In this document: positions 6,663 to 9,988 of the stretch, piece after piece
Layout of the letters: the number at the start of each line of letters is the position of its first letter
Position numbering within the stretch: the first letter of the stretch is position 1
Assembly (NCBI GenBank): GCA_026417715.1
Contig: JAOACU010000091.1
Coordinates: 1 to 9,988, forward strand
DNA from: Anaerolineae bacterium
GTDB lineage: Bacteria; Chloroflexota; Anaerolineae; UBA4142
DNA length: 9,988 bases
Direction of reading: 5' to 3'
Notes under the pieces: generated by a model
Told to the model about the DNA's origin: nothing
The model's input: only the letters and a program-made list of their open reading frames with translations
Databases searched by the model: none
Translations under genes and position numbers: made by a program

Positions 6663-8582
6663 ATGAACTGGCTCCTTTCCTTGCTCGCCCTCGGCAACAT
6701 CATCTTCTCCGCCGCTATCATCATCTTTTCCTTCTCGCTCTTTCTCTACCTCTTTGCGAATAATTTTCGCAACGCAGTGGCGCGCGCGTTTTCTGGCTTG
6801 CTTGCGTTCTTGACGATTATCTACATTGGCGATGTGTTCTTGCAACGCGTCGAAACGTTTGCCGATGCCGCCGTGTGGTTGCGCTTCAAGTGGATCGGAC
6901 TCGCCTTCATCCCCGCCGCGTATCTGCATTTTTCCGATGCGCTACTACGTTCGACGAATGCATATTCGCGCCGACGACGCGTGGCGGTCGTGCTGGCGTA
7001 TCTCACAAGTAGCGTGTTCTTGTTACTCGTTGCGTTCACCGATTGGATCGTGCAAGGTGGCTTTTTCATTCCTTGGCAAATTGCACAATTCGATGCGGGA
7101 CCACTCTTTCCACTGTTTAGCATTTTCTTCTTCGCGCTCACGGGTTGGGGATTCTTCAACATTCGCCGCGCGCGCACGCGTTGCCTTACGCCCACCACGC
7201 GTCGCCGAATGACGTACTTGGAGATTGCATTCTTCGCGCCTGCGTTGGGCGTTTTTCCGTACCTCATCATCACGAGTTTCCCAGCCACGTTTTCCCCATC
7301 GCTCGTACTGTTGATCGCACTTATCACCAAAATTGGTATTGCGGTGATGATCACGGTGATGGCGTACACGGTTGCGTATCAAGGCGCGCTGTCACCCGAT
7401 CGCGTCATCAAGCACAACTTGATTCACTATTTGTTGCGCGGTCCACTCGTTGCCACTGCTGTCGTCGGCTTGATGTTTTCCGTTTCGACAATCGAACATT
7501 GGTTTGGTTTGACGCGCGAGACGCTGTGGTATGCAGTCGCTATCGGCGCGATTGTGACGCTGGAACTTGCCATCAACTTGGCAAAACCTTGGATTGATCG
7601 CGTGCTCTTTTGGGACGATCGCGAAGACCTGGAGCGAATTCAGGAAATTGACAAACGTCTGCTGACGACCAGCGATTTGCGTCAACTCCTCGAAAACATC
7701 GTTTCGGCGGCATGTGATTTGTTCCAAGCGCAAACCGGTTTCGTGGCTTCGTTACACGGTTCGGAGTGGCAACTCGAAACGACGGTGGGTGCAGCCGCGC
7801 GCGTCCGTCAACTCCTTGCGCGTACCAATCCAAGTTCATTGGCGAACACGAACGACCACTCGACGTGTCAGGTGCGAAATGGATTTTGGTTGTGGGTCTT
7901 GCACGCGCAATCGCGCGATGAAGTGATTGGCGTGTTGGGTGTCGCTGCGCGCGCTTCCGAACCCGACTTGACAGAACGCGAGCAAAAGATGATCGCCGCG
8001 CTGGCGCGCCAAGCCGAACTCGCGCTCGAAGATCGGCAACTGCAACAAGGTGTCTTTGCCGCGTTCGAGCAGTTGACCAGCGAAATCGAACTGCTTCAAC
8101 GCGCGCGCGGCAAGCCGCGCTATGTCGGCACAATGGCAACCGAACGCGTCGAAGATGAACAAATCGCCGCGCTCGATTTTCATCGCGCGGTCAAAGACGC
8201 GCTCGATCACTACTGGGGTGGTCCCAAGTTGACGGAGAATCCGCTCTTGCAACTGCGCATCGTCCGAAATTCGCTCGACGAGTACGAGGGCAATCCCGTG
8301 CGCGCGCTACGTGCGCAAATTGTGCGCGCCATCGAATCACTACGACCCGAAGGTGAACGTTCACTCACTGCGCCCGAATGGTTGCTCTACAACATTTTGG
8401 AACTCAAGGTGATTCAAGGGATGAAGGTGCGCGAGATTGCGATGAAACTAGCGATGAGCGAAAGTGATGTGTATCGTAAGCAGCGCATCGCCATTCAAGA
8501 ACTTTCCAAGACACTGGCGACGATGGAGGAACAAGCCAACGAAGCGCAAACAGGGAACGGAGAACATTCGCGCCGCGCGTAA
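6663..8582 (+). CDS. Polytopic membrane sensor with GAF-like region and HTH-like C-terminus
   Basis: This is a 639-residue protein of unknown specific function. Residues 1-306 contain about nine hydrophobic segments (roughly 8-30, 41-60, 73-90, 107-127, 148-166, 186-206, 212-236, 260-278, 288-306), resembling 7TM-type sensor regions of histidine kinases. After a charged linker (313-335) the segment 336-458 looks like a GAF domain, ending IGVLGVAARA...LTEREQKMIAALARQAELAL. No H-box, N-box or G-box of a histidine kinase is visible. The C-terminal 570-622 reads APEWLLYNILELKVIQG, then VREIAMKLAMSESDVYRKQR, suggesting a helix-turn-helix like sigma region 4 or a LuxR-type domain. It may be a membrane-tethered regulator, which is inference. 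No Shine-Dalgarno is seen, and a repeat abuts the ATG. Confidence 0.75.
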   Translation: MNWLLSLLALGNIIFSAAIIIFSFSLFLYLFANNFRNAVARAFSGLLAFLTIIYIGDVFLQRVETFADAAVWLRFKWIGLAFIPAAYLHFSDALLRSTNAYSRRRRVAVVLAYLTSSVFLLLVAFTDWIVQGGFFIPWQIAQFDAGPLFPLFSIFFFALTGWGFFNIRRARTRCLTPTTRRRMTYLEIAFFAPALGVFPYLIITSFPATFSPSLVLLIALITKIGIAVMITVMAYTVAYQGALSPDRVIKHNLIHYLLRGPLVATAVVGLMFSVSTIEHWFGLTRETLWYAVAIGAIVTLELAINLAKPWIDRVLFWDDREDLERIQEIDKRLLTTSDLRQLLENIVSAACDLFQAQTGFVASLHGSEWQLETTVGAAARVRQLLARTNPSSLANTNDHSTCQVRNGFWLWVLHAQSRDEVIGVLGVAARASEPDLTEREQKMIAALARQAELALEDRQLQQGVFAAFEQLTSEIELLQRARGKPRYVGTMATERVEDEQIAALDFHRAVKDALDHYWGGPKLTENPLLQLRIVRNSLDEYEGNPVRALRAQIVRAIESLRPEGERSLTAPEWLLYNILELKVIQGMKVREIAMKLAMSESDVYRKQRIAIQELSKTLATMEEQANEAQTGNGEHSRRA

Positions 8583-8609
8583 CCGCACATCGTCCATTGG
8601 GTTAGCAAA

Positions 8610-8643
8610 AAAGACCTGTCGGGATTGATCCCGACAGGTCTTT
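8610..8643. terminator. Bidirectional intrinsic terminator
   Basis: A perfect 16-bp stem is formed by 8610-8625 and 8628-8643, with core GACCTGTCGGGAT and its complement, closed by a two-base TG centre. On the minus strand the stem runs into TTTTTT; on the plus strand it is followed by TTTGATTT. It lies between the convergent sensor and PDZ genes, 28 bases after the sensor stop, and probably ends both transcripts. Confidence 0.9.
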
Positions 8644-8705
8644 GATTTACTGAGCAAGGTCACAACTTGCGTTTTTTGAACTATAACCCTGAACAATGTA
8701 AAGGG

Positions 8706-8851
8706 CGTCACCCTGAGCGCAGCGAAGGGTCTCGCAAAGTGCTTTGAGAGATTCTTCGGCGCACAAAGCGCGCCTCAGAATGACACGCTCAGCATTACTT
8801 TTTTGATCACCACCGTCGCGAGATTATTCGCTTCAGTTGCTCAGAATGACA
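8706..8851. repeat. Dispersed-type intergenic repeat, two related halves
   Basis: The stretch begins CACCCTGAGCGCAGCGAAGG (8709-8728), a mini-palindrome with ACCCT and AGGGT ends. Two related modules follow: GAGATTCTTCGG then CTCAGAATGACA (8748-8785), and GAGATTATTCG then CTCAGAATGACA (8820-8851). From memory, sequences of the type CCTGAGCGAAGCGAAGG and CTCAGAATGACA occur as multicopy intergenic repeats in several bacterial phyla, including Chloroflexota. No ORF is present, and no transposase or target-site duplication was identified. Together with the terminator it accounts for most of the 288-base gap 8583-8870. Confidence 0.6.
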
Positions 8852-8870
8852 ACGGGCACTCATTGTTTAT

Positions 8871-9389
8871 CTAACCATCTGGAAAACGGAAGCGCCCACC
8901 AGGGACGAGCGGCACATAGCGAATACCGAGTCGTGCCGTGTTGTCTGCCGCTGCGCCAAGTTCAACGGTCAATGTCAATGTCTGCGCGCCGCGCGTGATC
9001 GAAAGTTCCACCTTGTCGCCGGGCTTGTAGGTTTTGATCACATCCGCCAGCGAGGTATTGACGTTCAACTTGGTGCCCCCCACCGCCGTAATCACATCGC
9101 CCACTTGTACGCCGGCTTTTTCAGCGGGACTATCTTTTTCCACTTCTTCCACCCGCGCGCCGCCGAGCACCGTTAGTGCGCGCGGCAAGTTGGGCGCCAC
9201 TGGCGCGCGTTCGGTGCGCGGTGCGGGTGATTGTGGAGTTGGGAGCGCCGGGTTGGTCGGTAGAACACGGCTGGCAACGCTGACATTTTGCCCAGCAAAA
9301 AAGCCCGCCACACCTCCCAATGCCGCGCCGAGTACCAAACCCAGCACGAGCATTCCAACAGCAAGTAAAATCGTTCCGCGAGTACTCAT
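8871..9389 (-). CDS. Membrane-anchored PDZ domain protein
   Basis: This is a 172-residue protein with a short N-terminal tail, one hydrophobic helix (about 7-34), a Pro/Ala/Thr-rich linker (43-70), and one PDZ domain (about 72-146). The helix is glycine-rich (LGLVLGAALGGVAGFFAG). The PDZ domain is of the HtrA/CtpA kind: VEEVEKDSPAEKAGVQVGDVI, then the helix SLADVIKTYKPGD and strand VELSITRG. No serine-protease catalytic domain is present, so it is a PDZ-only protein that probably displays the domain outside the membrane. The start at 9389 is chosen because GGAGG stands five bases before this ATG. ATGs at 9392 and 9401 are in frame but worse placed. It faces the sensor gene across a shared terminator. 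The partner is unknown. Confidence 0.85.
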   Translation of the reverse strand: MSTRGTILLAVGMLVLGLVLGAALGGVAGFFAGQNVSVASRVLPTNPALPTPQSPAPRTERAPVAPNLPRALTVLGGARVEEVEKDSPAEKAGVQVGDVITAVGGTKLNVNTSLADVIKTYKPGDKVELSITRGAQTLTLTVELGAAADNTARLGIRYVPLVPGGRFRFPDG

Positions 9390-9408
9390 CATAACCTCCA
9401 TCTATCAC

Positions 9409-9487
9409 GACCGAAGACCGAAGACAGACGACCACTCTAGTCTTCATCCTCCGTCTTCCGTCTTTCGTCCTTCGTCTTTCGTCCTCC
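9409..9487. repeat. 7-bp repeat array with inverted left arm, upstream of the PDZ gene
   Basis: The left part has heptamers GACCGAA, GACCGAA, GACAGAC, GACCACT (9409-9436). The right part, from 9438, has TAGTCTT, CATCCTC, CGTCTTC, CGTCTTT, CGTCCTT, CGTCTTT, CGTCCTC. Left GACCGAA pairs imperfectly with the TTCGTC frame of the right arm, so the architecture again is direct heptamers facing inverted heptamers. It lies in the leader of the PDZ gene, ending about 20 bases before its start codon. Confidence 0.85.
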
Positions 9488-9542
9488 ATTCTGACTCTAC
9501 CAGATTAAACCACAATGAAAATCAGATTAACATATGCGCAAG

Positions 9543-9571
9543 TTTACAGTGCACTCGAGACGCGCTATAAT
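9543..9571 (+). promoter_or_regulatory. Promoter of the putative PAP2 gene
   Basis: TTTACA (9543-9548), a 17-base spacer and a perfect TATAAT (9566-9571) form a strong sigma-70 type promoter. Transcription would start near 9578, leaving an 85-base leader in which I see no further gene or hairpin. It diverges from the PDZ gene. Confidence 0.7.
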
Positions 9572-9663
9572 CGGCACAACGGAAGCAAGAATACGTAAAC
9601 TTGGCATCACCTTGCTCATCGCACGTTTGCTGTGAAACGATTCGTTGATACCTGACTGACACA

Positions 9664-9988
9664 ATGGCTGGACAAATCATCCACTTTTTGAAACGCGTCG
9701 GCACAGAAACGCGCATCACTGTGCGCATATGGTTTGGCTTTGCTCTCGTCTTGTATGGACTGTTTCTAGCATTGACACTCACCGTGCATCTGCGCGTGTG
9801 GGTAAGCACAGACTGGGACATTCTTCACGCGACGCAAGCCGCATTACCGCGCATCGTAGATGTGCCATTTTCGCTCTTGACTTTGCTTGGCTCTGCCGAA
9901 GTGACAGGCATCGTGTTCTTGTTGCTTGTTTGGCGCGCGCGTCCTGCGCGTCGTGTGCCACTGATTCTTGCTTTTGGTGGCGCGACGT
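9664..9988 (+). CDS. Membrane protein, probably PAP2-family phosphatase (partial)
   Basis: An open frame runs from ATG 9664 to the right edge (108 codons, no stop). An in-frame stop at 9646 and a good promoter upstream fix this as the likely start, although no clear Shine-Dalgarno is visible. The protein has a basic N-terminus, a hydrophobic segment at about 22-42, an extracytoplasmic-looking stretch with STDWDIL, then VDVPFSLLTLLGSAEVTG (65-82) leading into a second membrane segment (to about 90). This last block resembles the region before the catalytic motifs of PAP2-type lipid phosphatases. Those motifs (KxxxxxxRP, PSGH, SRxxxxxHxxxD) would lie beyond the window, so the assignment is provisional. 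Confidence 0.5.
   Translation, partial: MAGQIIHFLKRVGTETRITVRIWFGFALVLYGLFLALTLTVHLRVWVSTDWDILHATQAALPRIVDVPFSLLTLLGSAEVTGIVFLLLVWRARPARRVPLILAFGGAT

Noticed and set aside
6618..6929. 103-codon minus-strand open frame spanning the heptamer array and the sensor start
   Set aside because: It reads through the repeat and is antisense to the sensor N-terminus; the highly charged, low-complexity product shows no family match.
7573..8139. Long arginine-rich open frame antisense to the sensor gene
   Set aside because: Arg/Ala-rich shadow arising from GCG-rich codons; no start signal or motif.
9034..9570. 178-codon plus-strand open frame over the PDZ gene
   Set aside because: Antisense to a convincing PDZ domain and running through the heptamer repeat; rich in Ser/Thr/Pro as expected from the complement.

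Overview
The window reads as chromosomal DNA of an environmental bacterium, most likely a member of the Chloroflexota (Anaerolineae-like). That placement is inference. It rests on the short, Thermus-length EF-Ts, on a membrane sensor whose C-terminal YRKQR-containing domain I associate with this phylum, on many 7-8 bp tandem/palindromic repeats between genes, and on GC-rich coding sequence full of GCGCG strings. Promoters look like ordinary sigma-70 sites (TATAAT boxes), and most genes have a Shine-Dalgarno sequence.

Layout. On the minus strand at the left are the N-terminal part of a DNA polymerase III alpha subunit (1-430, running off the edge) and, upstream of it, a 435-residue protein ending in a pRiA4b ORF-3-like domain (560-1867). 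A divergent promoter region (about 1894-2010) holds an 8-bp tandem repeat exactly between the two -35 boxes. From it the classical translation/cell-envelope operon runs rightwards: rpsB (ribosomal protein S2), tsf (EF-Ts), pyrH (UMP kinase), frr (ribosome recycling factor), uppS (undecaprenyl diphosphate synthase) and cdsA (CDP-diglyceride synthase). In many bacteria this order continues with dxr and rseP. Here cdsA is followed instead by a 639-residue polytopic sensor with a GAF-like region and a helix-turn-helix-like C-terminus, and with no visible kinase domain (6663-8582). A bidirectional terminator (8610-8643) separates it from a convergent membrane-anchored PDZ protein (8871-9389, minus). 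A divergent promoter then drives a membrane protein, probably a PAP2-family phosphatase, that leaves the window at the right edge (9664 onward).

How the genes work together. rpsB, tsf and frr serve ribosome assembly, elongation and recycling. pyrH supplies UDP/UTP and the precursors of CTP. uppS makes the lipid carrier for wall and glycan synthesis, and cdsA uses CTP to activate phosphatidate for phospholipids. A PAP2 enzyme, if confirmed, would act on related lipid phosphates, including possibly undecaprenyl diphosphate.

The most notable feature is non-coding. Six gene-to-gene junctions carry short repeats. Five are arrays of 7- or 8-bp units or near-perfect inverted repeats, each with a different unit sequence, and several are folded as direct repeats followed by their inverted copies. 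Two of them run up to the start codons of uppS and the sensor gene, where no Shine-Dalgarno is visible. I found no CRISPR array, tRNA, rRNA, transposase or recognisable defence system.
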